Made by a program: the position numbers and the translations under genes | NCBI GenBank assembly: GCA_016790965.1 | Contig: JAEUNZ010000027.1 | Location: forward strand, 1-64,000 | DNA: 64,000 nucleotides | Origin: SSSZ01 sp016790965 | GTDB taxonomy: Bacteria; Pseudomonadota; Gammaproteobacteria; Burkholderiales; Rhodocyclaceae | Direction: 5' to 3' | Part shown: piece by piece, positions 41,920 through 50,953 of the stretch | Numbering within the stretch: position 1 is the first letter of the stretch | How the letters are laid out: every line of letters starts with the position of its first letter | Notes under the pieces: generated by a model | What the model saw: the letters and a program-made list of their open reading frames with translations, nothing else | Databases searched by the model: none | Told to the model about the DNA's origin: nothing

Positions 41920-43032
41920 ATGTACGAGTCATATTACGGGCTGGCGAACAAGCCGTTCCAGCTCAACCCCGATCCGTCCTTCTATTTCGGCAGCAAGCAG
42001 CATCGCCGGGCGACCGCGTATCTCGAATACGGGATGCACCAGAACGAAGGGTTCATTGTCATTACCGGCGAGGTCGGTGCGGGCAAGACGACCATCGTGC
42101 GCGGCCTTCTGGATAGCCTCGATCAGAGCAAGGTCGTCGCCGCCCACCTAGTCAGCACCCAACTCGACGCCGACGATACCTTGCGTCTGGTAGCGGCGGC
42201 CTTCGGAGTGCGCACCAAGGACATTTCCAAATCCGACATTCTGATGGCCCTGGAAGCCTTTCTGGTCACCATCACCGGCAAGGGCAAGCGCTGCCTTCTA
42301 ATCGTCGATGAAGCGCAGAATCTCACCCCCCGGGCTGTCGAGGAATTGCGCATGCTCTCCAACTTCCAGTTTGGCAACCATGCCCTGTTGCAGAGCTTTC
42401 TGGTCGGCCAGCCGGAGTTTCGCGAGATTCTCCAGAGCCCTCACATGCAGCAGTTACGCCAGCGGGTTATCGCCTCGTGCCATATCGGGCCGCTCGACGA
42501 GGAAGAGACCCAGGGCTACATCGAACACCGCCTGAAATGCGCGGGCTCCAAGGGCAGCCCCGCTTTCGACGCCCGCGCCTACGAGGCCGTCCACAAGGCC
42601 AGCGGTGGCATTCCCCGGCGCATCAACGGTCTCTGCGATCGCCTTTTGCTGTTTGGTTTTCTGAGCGGCAAGAAGTCGTTCACCGCGGACGATGTGAACG
42701 AGGTGGCCAAGGAGATTTATGAGGAGACTGGCGCTCCCATCGTGCCGGGGGCCGCGGTTCCCGCATCCGGGGTGCGCCTCAGTGCGCCGGTATCGCCTTC
42801 TGCAGCCGTCGACTTAGATATTTCGCGCCTTGAGCTCGACCTCGCGGCGGCCGAGGAGGCCGCCAACGCCTTGGCCGGCCTGCGCAAGGGCCACGTAAGC
42901 GAGCGCATTACGAGGTTGGAGCAGAGTCTGCTTCGGCTGGAGCGCATCAATTCGGCTACCCTGGCCCTGATGCAGCAGTTGGTGGCCGCGGCGGCAAACC
43001 AGAAGACCCCCCAAGGAAACAACAAGAAATGA
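41920..43032 (+). CDS. XrtA-system-associated ExeA-like ATPase
   Basis: A 370-residue AAA ATPase of the general secretion ATPase ExeA type. The N-terminus MYESYYGLANKPFQLNPDP is typical. Walker A is GEVGAGKTT (about residue 50) and Walker B LLIVDEAQNLTP (about 128). A sensor region (GIPRRINGLCDRLLLFG) follows, then an Ala-rich coiled C-terminal tail (about 300-365). No peptidoglycan-binding domain is fused. It probably supplies energy or regulation to the polysaccharide system; the family role is unproven. Its stop overlaps the epimerase start (ATGA). Confidence 0.92.
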   Translation: MYESYYGLANKPFQLNPDPSFYFGSKQHRRATAYLEYGMHQNEGFIVITGEVGAGKTTIVRGLLDSLDQSKVVAAHLVSTQLDADDTLRLVAAAFGVRTKDISKSDILMALEAFLVTITGKGKRCLLIVDEAQNLTPRAVEELRMLSNFQFGNHALLQSFLVGQPEFREILQSPHMQQLRQRVIASCHIGPLDEEETQGYIEHRLKCAGSKGSPAFDARAYEAVHKASGGIPRRINGLCDRLLLFGFLSGKKSFTADDVNEVAKEIYEETGAPIVPGAAVPASGVRLSAPVSPSAAVDLDISRLELDLAAAEEAANALAGLRKGHVSERITRLEQSLLRLERINSATLALMQQLVAAAANQKTPQGNNKK

Positions 43033-44204
43033 AAGCGACTTCCTGGCCGTCCGATCTCGGTCCCGTGCTGTGCATCGTCGGTGCCCGCCCGAATTTCATG
43101 AAAATGGCGCCCATCCTGCGGGCTTTTGCCGAGCACCAGCCGCCGATCCCGACCGTGCTCGTCCACACGGGACAGCACTACGACAAGGATATGAGCGACA
43201 AGCTGTTCGAGGATCTCTGCCTTCCCCGGCCCGGCATCAACCTGGAAGTGGGTTCCGGCAGCCACGCGGTACAGACCGCCGAGGTCATGAAGCGCTTCGA
43301 GCCCCTGCTCGACGACTTCCGGCCCTCGGCCGTGCTCGTGGTGGGGGACGTCAACTCCACCCTGGCGTGCAGCCTGGTCGCCGTCAAGCGGGGTGTGCCC
43401 ACCGTGCATGTGGAAGCCGGTCTGCGTAGTTTCGACCGGGCCATGCCGGAAGAAATCAACCGCATCCTCACCGACCAGATCGCCGACCGCCTCTACACCA
43501 CCGAGCGGGACGCGGCGCCCAATCTGGAGCGAGAGGGCATTCCGGCCGAGCGGATCCGTTTCGTCGGCAACGTCATGATCGATTCCCTGCTCTTCCACCG
43601 CGAGAAGGCCAAGCGGCCCCAGGATATTCTGGCAGCCGCGGGCGTCAATCCGGAGATTCTGACGGGCGCGCGCGGTTACGGACTCGTGACCCTGCACCGT
43701 CCGTCCAATGTGGACAGCCCCGAAACCCTGGGGCCGCTGCTCACCACCCTGCGCACCATTTCCGACAGCATCCCGCTCATCTTTGCCCTGCACCCCAGAA
43801 CCCGCGCCAATATCGAGCGTTTTGGCCTGGGCGGTGTGGTGGCGACGCCGCGCATGATTCTGCTGCCTCCCCAGGGCTACCTCGAAATGATCGGTCTCAT
43901 GGCCTCGTCGCTGGTCGTTATCACCGATTCCGGCGGCCTGCAGGAGGAGACAACCGCCCTGGGCGTGCCCTGCCTGACGGTGCGGGAGAATACCGAGCGC
44001 CCCATCACCATTGACGAGGGCACCAATACCCTGGTCGGTTGTGATCCCGCTGCCATCCTGGCCGCAACCGAAAGCGTTCTTTCTACTGGAGGCAAACGGG
44101 GGCGTGTGCCGGAATTTTGGGACGGGCAGGCGGCCCGCCGCATTGCCGAGGATCTGGCCCGCTGGCTTCTGGATCGGGCTGCCGCTGCGCAGGAGGCGCG
44201 GTGA
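43029..44204 (+). CDS. wecB: UDP-N-acetylglucosamine 2-epimerase (non-hydrolysing)
   Basis: A 391-residue cytoplasmic enzyme interconverting UDP-GlcNAc and UDP-ManNAc. It has the opening CIVGARPNFMKMAP, the VHTGQHYDKDM loop, HVEAGLRSFDRAMPEEINR, FVGNVMIDSL, TLHRPSNVD and the C-terminal ITDSGGLQEETTALGVPCLT signature. The length is standard. It supplies an activated N-acetylmannosamine or its derivative for the polysaccharide. It is coupled on both sides by overlapping stop/start codons. Confidence 0.95.
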   Translation: MKATSWPSDLGPVLCIVGARPNFMKMAPILRAFAEHQPPIPTVLVHTGQHYDKDMSDKLFEDLCLPRPGINLEVGSGSHAVQTAEVMKRFEPLLDDFRPSAVLVVGDVNSTLACSLVAVKRGVPTVHVEAGLRSFDRAMPEEINRILTDQIADRLYTTERDAAPNLEREGIPAERIRFVGNVMIDSLLFHREKAKRPQDILAAAGVNPEILTGARGYGLVTLHRPSNVDSPETLGPLLTTLRTISDSIPLIFALHPRTRANIERFGLGGVVATPRMILLPPQGYLEMIGLMASSLVVITDSGGLQEETTALGVPCLTVRENTERPITIDEGTNTLVGCDPAAILAATESVLSTGGKRGRVPEFWDGQAARRIAEDLARWLLDRAAAAQEAR

Positions 44205-45130
44205 GCGCTTGCCACCCGGTCAACGCCCTCACGGTCGACGTCGAGGATTATTTCCAGGTTTCGGCCTTCGCGCCGCGCATCTCGCGCTCCGAGTGGTCGA
44301 CGCGAGAATGCCGCGTGGAGCGCAACGTCGACCGCCTGCTGGAGCTCTTTGCACGCCACTCCGCCCGGGCAACGTTTTTCACTTTGGGCTGGGTCGCCGA
44401 GCGCTACCCGAGACTGGTGCGCGACATCGTCGCCGCGGGGCACGAACTGGCCAGCCACGGCTACGGTCACGAGCGTGCCCACGACCAGACCCCGGAAGCC
44501 TTCCAGGCCGACGTCCGGCTGGCCAAGGTGATCCTGGAAGACCTCTCCGGCCAGGAAATCAAGGGTTATCGTGCCCCCAGCTTTTCCATCGGGCTGCGCA
44601 ATCCCTGGGCCTTCGACATTCTCGAACGGACTGGGCACCGCTACAGCTCCAGCGTCTATCCCGTGCGCCACGATCACTACGGGATGCCCGATGCTCCCCG
44701 TTTCGCCCACCGTGTTGGGGGCTTGGTGGAAATTCCTCCCACCACTGTCCGCCTGGGGGGGCGCAACTGGCCGGCCAGCGGTGGCGGCTACTTCCGCCTG
44801 CTGCCCTACGGCGTGTCCCGCCGGCTGCTGCGCGCCGTCAATCAGGGTGAAGGCCGCTCGGCCGTCTTTTACATGCATCCCTGGGAGATTGATCCCGGGC
44901 AGCCCCGGGTCGATGGCATCGCGCTTAAGAGCCGCTTCCGGCACTACGTCAATATCGGCCGCACCGAGTCCCGTCTCGCCCGGCTGCTGCAGGACTTCTC
45001 CTGGGGCCGCATGGATGAGGTTTTCGCCACCGAGCTGGCCAGCCCCCAGGGCCTGGATGCCATGCGCTACGACGCTATGGCGCCGGCGGATGACGAGGCC
45101 CTGACCCCGCAGCAAGCCAGACCATGCTGA
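44201..45130 (+). CDS. XrtA-system polysaccharide deacetylase (NodB fold)
   Basis: A 309-residue carbohydrate esterase of the DUF3473/pepcterm deacetylase group. The NodB metal motifs are LTVDVEDYFQ, ATFFTLGWVAERYP, and HELASHGYGHE with the two histidines, then YRAPSFSIG. A family-specific C-terminal part follows (FYMHPWEIDPGQP). There is no signal peptide. GTG start is fixed by AGGAGG four bases upstream and by overlap with the wecB stop. It likely removes N- or O-acetyl groups from the polymer or precursors. Confidence 0.93.
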   Translation: MSACHPVNALTVDVEDYFQVSAFAPRISRSEWSTRECRVERNVDRLLELFARHSARATFFTLGWVAERYPRLVRDIVAAGHELASHGYGHERAHDQTPEAFQADVRLAKVILEDLSGQEIKGYRAPSFSIGLRNPWAFDILERTGHRYSSSVYPVRHDHYGMPDAPRFAHRVGGLVEIPPTTVRLGGRNWPASGGGYFRLLPYGVSRRLLRAVNQGEGRSAVFYMHPWEIDPGQPRVDGIALKSRFRHYVNIGRTESRLARLLQDFSWGRMDEVFATELASPQGLDAMRYDAMAPADDEALTPQQARPC

Positions 45131-46161
45131 CCTGTAGCCAACTGAACCTCGGCGACGCGCAAGCGGCCGCGAGGTGGGACAAGTTCGTGCGGGCTTGCCC
45201 CCAGGCGACCTTCTTTCATCTCGCTGCCTGGCAGGACATCACGGCGCGGGTCTTCCGCCACAGGACCCATTTTCTCTACGCGGAACGGGACGGCGCCATC
45301 GTCGCCGTCCTGCCCCTGGCCCACGTAAAGAGCACCCTGTTCGGCAACGGCCTGACCTCGCTGCCCTTCGCTGTCTACGGCGGCATCGCGACGGCAGACG
45401 CCGAAGCGGCGGCGCTCCTCGAAGAGCAGGCCAGGGCTCTCGCCCTCCGCCTGGGGGTCGAGCATCTGGAATACCGCAACCTGTGCGGCCGCCACGAGGA
45501 CTGGCCGCGGCAGGACCTCTACGTCACCTTCCGCAAGGCGATTTCCGACGACGACGAAGCCAATATGCTGGCCATCCCGCGCAAGCAGCGCGCCATGGTG
45601 CGGAAAGGCATCAAGAACGGTCTCCTGAGCGCTATCGACGCCGATGTGGAGCGCTTTTTTGCCCTCTATGCCGACAATGTGCATCGCCACGGCACGCCGG
45701 CCCTGTCGAAGGGCTACTTCCAGGCCCTGCGGGAGCACTTCGGCGACGATTGCGAAGTGCTCATCGTCACTACCCCCGAAGGTAAGCCCCTGAGCGGGGT
45801 GCTCAGCTTCTACTTCCGCGACGAGGTGCTCCCCTACTACGCGGGGGATGACCTTCTGGCGCGGGATTTGGCGGCCAACGACTTCAAGTACTGGGAACTG
45901 ATGCGCCACGCGGCGTCCCGCGGAGCACGCCTGTTCGATTTCGGGCGAAGCAAGCGGGATACCGGACCCTATGCTTTCAAGAAGAACTGGGGCTTCGAGC
46001 CGCAGCCTCTGTCCTACGAATACTGCCTGTTCAAGCGGGACGGCATTCCCCAGAACAATCCGGCCAACGCCAAATACCGCCTGTTCATCGAAGCCTGGCG
46101 CCGCCTGCCCCTGGGTTTCGCCAACTGGCTCGGGCCCCATATCGTTCGCAACCTGGGGTGA
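45124..46161 (+). CDS. XrtA-system FemAB-like acyltransferase
   Basis: A 345-residue protein of the FemAB/GNAT-like family restricted to exosortase A loci. It carries two GNAT-like halves: FFHLAAWQDITARVF, LPFAVYGGIATAD and LEYRNL in the first, and the SGVLSFYFRDEVLPYYAG and LFDFGRSKRDTGPYAFKKNW signatures in the second. FemAB enzymes transfer amino acids from tRNA to glycans or peptides. Here it may add aminoacyl groups to the polysaccharide, an inference only. It overlaps the deacetylase by seven bases. Confidence 0.92.
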   Translation: MLTCSQLNLGDAQAAARWDKFVRACPQATFFHLAAWQDITARVFRHRTHFLYAERDGAIVAVLPLAHVKSTLFGNGLTSLPFAVYGGIATADAEAAALLEEQARALALRLGVEHLEYRNLCGRHEDWPRQDLYVTFRKAISDDDEANMLAIPRKQRAMVRKGIKNGLLSAIDADVERFFALYADNVHRHGTPALSKGYFQALREHFGDDCEVLIVTTPEGKPLSGVLSFYFRDEVLPYYAGDDLLARDLAANDFKYWELMRHAASRGARLFDFGRSKRDTGPYAFKKNWGFEPQPLSYEYCLFKRDGIPQNNPANAKYRLFIEAWRRLPLGFANWLGPHIVRNLG

Positions 46162-46239
46162 CATGACCTCCGTTGGCGTCGACTTGCACGAGAGCGATCT
46201 CCCGTCTCCCCTGGGGAAGTGTCCCTGCGGAGTGAAGTC

Positions 46240-47817
46240 TTGACGCCGGATTCTGCCCCCTTGTCGTCCGCGGCCCGTCGCGAATGGCGGGCCACGGGTT
46301 TGGTGCTCCTCCTTGTGGGCGGCGCGATCCTCCTCCTGTACGGACCAAGTTTTGCCTCCATGGTGGCCATCTGGGCTCGTTCGGAAACCTTTACCCATGG
46401 ATTCGTCGTCCCCCTCATCAGCGCTTGGCTGGTCTGGCGTTCTCGCCACCGGATCGCACACTTGGCGCCGGAGCCCTCTGTGGCCTGGACCTTGGCCCTG
46501 CTACCGGTGGGTCTCCTCTGGCTGCTTGGGGAACTCGCTTCGGCCAATGCGCTGGTTCAGTTGGCGGTGGTTCTCACACTGATCCTCGCCATACTGGCCC
46601 TGCTCGGTCCTGGCCTAGCCTGGCGTCTTTCCTTTCCCCTCGCGTTCCTGCTTTTTGCCGTTCCGGTGGGCGAATTCGCCCTGCCACGGTTGATGGAATG
46701 GACGGCGGATTTTGCCGTCGCTGGCCTGCGTTTCACGGGGGTTCCGGTGTACCGCGAGGGCCTGAGCTTCGTCATTCCCTCGGGCCACTGGTCCGTGGTC
46801 GAAGCGTGCAGCGGGGTGCGCTATCTGCTGGCGTCGACCATGGTGGGGACGCTCTTCGCCTATCTCAATTTTCGTGCGCCATGGCGTCGGCTGGCGTTCG
46901 TGGCCCTCTCCGTCATCGTGCCCATCGTCGCCAACTGGGCGCGCGCCTACATGATCGTCATGCTTGGCCATCTGTCCGGGAACCGTTTGGCGGTCGGCGT
47001 CGATCACCTCGTCTACGGTTGGGTCTTTTTTGGCTTTGTCATCCTCCTCCTGTTCTGGATTGGAGCCCGCTGGGCAGAGAGCGCAGAGCCCGGGGGAGGT
47101 CTCCCGGATGCCCTGGAAACTCCGTGGCCCTCGCGTTTTTCGTCCGGGCGGCTCGGCGCTGTGGCTGCCTTGCTGCTTGCCTTCGCTGCCCTGCCGCCAG
47201 CGCTCATGGTCTGGATCGAGCGCGGCGAGGCCGGCGCTGCGGGGGCTCCGGCCCTGGATATCAAGTCATTGAGTTGGGGGAACTGGCAGGCGATCGCCGC
47301 TCCGACGGTTTTCGTTCCGGCCTATCAGAAGGCATCGGCTTCAGGCAACGCCTACCTGACTCGCGACGGTGCCGGTGTCGATGTTTTCGTGGCCTACTAC
47401 CGGCAGCAAAGTCCTGAGAGGAAGCTCATCACCTCGACCAACGCCGTCGTGCGTGCGGACGATCCACATTGGACTGTGGCCGGCACGTCTCGCCACGCCG
47501 TCACCCTGGCCGGGCGCAGCCTGGACGTTCCGGTCTTCGAATTGGCTCCCAAGGCGGGTACGGCGGGGTCTGATGCCCTGAGGCGGACGGTCTGGCGCTG
47601 GTACTGGGTCGGTGGCACTCTCTGTGCGAGCGATATCGAGGCCCGCTTGCTTACCATCTGGTCGCGGCTCCTGGGTCGCGGAGATGCCTCGGCGGTCATC
47701 GTGATTTCCACCGAAAGTTCGGCCGGTGCCGTGCCCGGCTCCGTCCTGGAGCGCTTTGTCGCCGAGGCCGCACCCACCCTGCACGCCCTGCTCGACCGTG
47801 AGGGGGCGGCCCAGTGA
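46240..47817 (+). CDS. xrtA: Exosortase A with C-terminal EpsI domain
   Basis: A 525-residue inner-membrane cysteine transpeptidase-like enzyme that recognises PEP-CTERM tags. Eight or so helices fill the first 300 residues. The catalytic Cys is in VVEACSGVRYL (190), the Arg in NWARAYMIVMLGH (235), and a His in VDHLVYGW (256). After the last helix an EpsI-type periplasmic domain (about 330-520) follows, a fusion typical of XrtA. TTG at 46240 is preferred because GGAG lies seven bases upstream; GTG at 46219 would add seven residues. Its substrate in this window is the PEP-CTERM protein at 20872. Confidence 0.93.
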   Translation: MTPDSAPLSSAARREWRATGLVLLLVGGAILLLYGPSFASMVAIWARSETFTHGFVVPLISAWLVWRSRHRIAHLAPEPSVAWTLALLPVGLLWLLGELASANALVQLAVVLTLILAILALLGPGLAWRLSFPLAFLLFAVPVGEFALPRLMEWTADFAVAGLRFTGVPVYREGLSFVIPSGHWSVVEACSGVRYLLASTMVGTLFAYLNFRAPWRRLAFVALSVIVPIVANWARAYMIVMLGHLSGNRLAVGVDHLVYGWVFFGFVILLLFWIGARWAESAEPGGGLPDALETPWPSRFSSGRLGAVAALLLAFAALPPALMVWIERGEAGAAGAPALDIKSLSWGNWQAIAAPTVFVPAYQKASASGNAYLTRDGAGVDVFVAYYRQQSPERKLITSTNAVVRADDPHWTVAGTSRHAVTLAGRSLDVPVFELAPKAGTAGSDALRRTVWRWYWVGGTLCASDIEARLLTIWSRLLGRGDASAVIVISTESSAGAVPGSVLERFVAEAAPTLHALLDREGAAQ

Positions 47818-48977
47818 GCGCAGCCGATCCCCGGCCCCTCATCATCCACGTCGTCTATCGCTTTGCCACCGGCGGGCTCGAAAACGGGGTGGTCAATCTC
47901 ATCAATCGCCTGCCCCGGGGCGCATACCGCCACTTGGTCGTGGCTCTGACCGAAGTGACCGATTTTCGCCAGCGGGTCACCGCCGAGGATGTCCGCTTTC
48001 TAGCCCTCGACAAACCTCCGGGCCACGCCTTTCACCTCTATCCGCGTCTTTTCCGTCTTTTCCGTGCCGAGCGGCCGGCCATCGTCCATACCCGCAATCT
48101 GGGCGCGCTGGAAGCCGCCTTGCCCGCCTGGGCCGCCGGCGTGCCAGTACGCGTGCACAGCGAACACGGCCGGGACGTGGGCGACCTGGACGGTTCGAGC
48201 CGCAAAGGCCACTGGATTCGCCGCCTGTACAGCCCCTTTGTGACGTATTACCTCGCCCTCTCCCGCGATCTCGAACACTATCTCGTCCATCGGGTCGGCA
48301 TATCTGGGCGCAGGGTGGGACAAATCTACAACGGAGTCGATGCGGAGCGTTTTGCGCCCGCCGCCACACGGCAAGCCATTGCCGGCTGCCCCTTCGGTCC
48401 CGGCCACTGGCTCCTGGGTACCGTGGGCCGCATGCAGGAAGTCAAGGATCAGACCAACCTGGCCCGGGCCTTCGTTCTCGCCCTGCAATCCTGTCCCGAG
48501 CTCGCCGACCGCCTGCGGCTGGTCATGATCGGCGACGGTCCCCTGCGCCAACGCTCACTCGCCATCCTGGAGGAGGCTGGAGTCGCCCATCTGGCCTGGC
48601 TTCCCGGAGAACGGGCCGATGTGGCCGACGTTCTGCGGGGTCTGGACCTCTTCGTCCTGCCTTCCCTGGCCGAAGGCGTCTCCAACACCATCCTTGAGGC
48701 CATGGCGTCCGGGCTGCCGGTTATCGCCACGGCGGTGGGTGGCAACGGCGAACTCGTGGTGCCGGGCGCGACGGGCGAATTGGTGCCGGCCGCCGACTCC
48801 CCGTCCCTGGCCGCAGCCATCGTCGCCCGCGCCCTGGCGCCCGAAGCCACGCGCCACATGGGCCTGGCCGGCCGCCAGGAAGTCGAGCGGCGTTTTTCCA
48901 TCGGTGCGATGATCGCCGCCTACGACCGTCTCTACGGCGGACTCATCGCCGACCGTAACCTCTCCACGGTCCGCTGA
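47814..48977 (+). CDS. XrtA-system glycosyltransferase, GT4 (TIGR03088 type)
   Basis: A 387-residue GT-B glycosyltransferase. It opens with IIHVVYRFATGGLENGVVNL, the acceptor-side signature of this subfamily, and has VRVHSEHGRDV, VGRMQEVKDQTNLARAF and the E-x7-E motif region LPSLAEGVSNTILEAMASGLPVIATAVGG. It is soluble or peripheral. GTG start overlaps the xrtA stop (GTGA). It adds one sugar of the repeat unit; donor unknown. Confidence 0.94.
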   Translation: MSAADPRPLIIHVVYRFATGGLENGVVNLINRLPRGAYRHLVVALTEVTDFRQRVTAEDVRFLALDKPPGHAFHLYPRLFRLFRAERPAIVHTRNLGALEAALPAWAAGVPVRVHSEHGRDVGDLDGSSRKGHWIRRLYSPFVTYYLALSRDLEHYLVHRVGISGRRVGQIYNGVDAERFAPAATRQAIAGCPFGPGHWLLGTVGRMQEVKDQTNLARAFVLALQSCPELADRLRLVMIGDGPLRQRSLAILEEAGVAHLAWLPGERADVADVLRGLDLFVLPSLAEGVSNTILEAMASGLPVIATAVGGNGELVVPGATGELVPAADSPSLAAAIVARALAPEATRHMGLAGRQEVERRFSIGAMIAAYDRLYGGLIADRNLSTVR

Positions 48978-49027
48978 GCACGGCGCCGGCGACCCAACCC
49001 CTGACCAACAGAGACTCAAAGACAACC

Positions 49028-50953
49028 ATGTGCGGCATTACCGGAATTTTCGATACGCGGGGCAAGCGGGCCATCGATCCCGCCGTATTGCACCGCATGA
49101 ACGAAACCCAGTTCCACCGCGGCCCCGACGAAGGCGGAACCCATGTGGAACCTGGCGTCGGCCTGGGCCACCGGCGACTCTCCATCATCGACCTGTCCAC
49201 CGGACAGCAGCCGCTCTATAACGAGGACGGCAGCGTCTGCGTCGTCTTCAACGGCGAAATCTATAACTACCAGGAGCTCATCCCCGAGTTGCAGGCCCTG
49301 GGCCACGTGTTCCATACCCGCAGTGATACCGAAGTCATCGTCCATGCCTGGGAGGCCTGGGGCGAATCCTGCGTGGACCGCTTTCGCGGCATGTTCGCTT
49401 TCGCCCTGTGGGATCGCAATCGCGATACGCTATTCCTGGTACGCGACCGGCTGGGGGTGAAACCCCTCTACTACGCTCTGCTCGACGACGGCCTGCTGGT
49501 CTTCGGCTCCGAACTGAAAACTCTCCTGGCCCACGGCGGCCTGCGGCGCGACATCGACGCTGCCGCCATCGAGGAGTATTTCGCCCTGGGCTACGTTGCC
49601 GAGCCGCGCACCATCTTCCGCCAAGCGAAAAAGCTCTGCCCCGGACATTCCCTTCTCGTGCGGCGCGGAATGGCGCTTCCCGAGCCGCGGGAATACTGGG
49701 ATCTGCACTTCCAGGCCGGTCCCCGTCCCAGCGAGGAAGAGGCTCGCGAGGAGCTCCTGCGCCGCCTCAAGGAATCTGTCCGCCTGCGCATGGTGTCCGA
49801 AGTGCCCCTGGGTGCCTTCCTGTCCGGCGGCGTCGATTCCAGCGCGGTGGTCGCCGCCATGGCCGGTCTTTCCGGCGAGCCGGTCAATACCTGCTCCATC
49901 GCTTTTTCCGACCCGGCCTTCAACGAGGCCGAATTCGCCCGCATGGTGGCCGACCGCTACCGCACCAACCACCACGTCGACCTGGTCGAGAGCGACGATT
50001 TCGATCTCATCGACACCCTTGCCCGGCTCTACGACGAGCCCTACGCCGACAGCTCCGCCATCCCCACCTACCGCGTCTGCCAACTGGCACGCCGCCACGT
50101 CACAGTGGCCCTTTCCGGCGACGGGGGCGACGAGAGCTTCGGCGGCTATCGCCGCTACCGCCTGCACCTCATGGAAGAACGCATGCGCAGCCTGCTGCCC
50201 CTGGGGGTGCGCAAACCGGTCTTCGGCCTTCTGGGCAAGGTCTATCCCAAGGCCGACTGGGCGCCGCGGGTCTTCCGCGCCAAGACCACCTTCGAGGCCC
50301 TGGCACGCACCTCGGCCCAGGCCTATTTCCACTCGGTTTCCATCCTGCGCGACCCCATGCGGCGCCAGCTCTTTTCTCCGCGGCTCAAGGCCGATCTGGG
50401 CGGCTACAACGCTTACGAAGTCTTTGCCCGTCACGCCGGGCGGGTGCAGACCGACGACCCCCTGGCCCTCATCCAGTACCTGGACATCAAGACCTATCTG
50501 GTGGGCGACATCAATACCAAGGTGGATCGGGCGTCCATGGCTCATTCGCTGGAAGTGCGCGAACCCCTCATGGACCACCCCCTGGTCGAGTGGCTGGCCA
50601 CCCTGCCGCCCGACCTGAAGATCCGCGGCAACGAGGGCAAGTGGCTGTTCAAGAAATCGCTGGAGCCGCAGTTGCCCGAGGCCGTGCTCTATCGTCCCAA
50701 GATGGGCTTTGCCGTGCCCCTGGCGCGCTGGTTCCGCGGACCGCTCAAGCAGCGGGTGCGGGATGCCCTCCTGGGCAGTACCCTGGCCGATACCGGGCTC
50801 TTCAACCGAAATTATCTCGAACACCTGGTCAGCGCCCACGACAGCGGGGCGCGGGATTACTCCAGTTCCATCTGGACGACGCTCATGTTCGAAGCCTTCC
50901 TGCGCAACGTGCTGGCCGAAGATCAGCCCCGCAAGCTGGAGATCGCCGCGTGA
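49028..50953 (+). CDS. XrtA-system amidotransferase (asparagine-synthase family), first copy
   Basis: A 641-residue two-domain protein. The N-terminal glutaminase has Cys2 in MCGITGIF, RGPDEGG and GHRRLSIIDL; the C-terminal synthetase domain has the PP-loop FLSGGVDSSAVVAAM (about residue 260) and SGDGGDESFGGYRRY. The sequence fits the exosortase A-associated amidotransferase subfamily, expected to amidate a sugar acid or another carboxylate of the polymer rather than make asparagine. It starts 50 bases after the previous gene, the only clear gap in this part of the operon, and overlaps the next start (GTGA). Confidence 0.92.
   Translation: MCGITGIFDTRGKRAIDPAVLHRMNETQFHRGPDEGGTHVEPGVGLGHRRLSIIDLSTGQQPLYNEDGSVCVVFNGEIYNYQELIPELQALGHVFHTRSDTEVIVHAWEAWGESCVDRFRGMFAFALWDRNRDTLFLVRDRLGVKPLYYALLDDGLLVFGSELKTLLAHGGLRRDIDAAAIEEYFALGYVAEPRTIFRQAKKLCPGHSLLVRRGMALPEPREYWDLHFQAGPRPSEEEAREELLRRLKESVRLRMVSEVPLGAFLSGGVDSSAVVAAMAGLSGEPVNTCSIAFSDPAFNEAEFARMVADRYRTNHHVDLVESDDFDLIDTLARLYDEPYADSSAIPTYRVCQLARRHVTVALSGDGGDESFGGYRRYRLHLMEERMRSLLPLGVRKPVFGLLGKVYPKADWAPRVFRAKTTFEALARTSAQAYFHSVSILRDPMRRQLFSPRLKADLGGYNAYEVFARHAGRVQTDDPLALIQYLDIKTYLVGDINTKVDRASMAHSLEVREPLMDHPLVEWLATLPPDLKIRGNEGKWLFKKSLEPQLPEAVLYRPKMGFAVPLARWFRGPLKQRVRDALLGSTLADTGLFNRNYLEHLVSAHDSGARDYSSSIWTTLMFEAFLRNVLAEDQPRKLEIAA

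Noticed and set aside
49408..50949. Long open frame that appears to extend the glycosyltransferase at 50950 upstream
   Set aside because: The upstream part is a Pro/Arg/Gly-rich shadow of the amidotransferase gene; glycosyltransferase homology begins just after the GTG at 50950.
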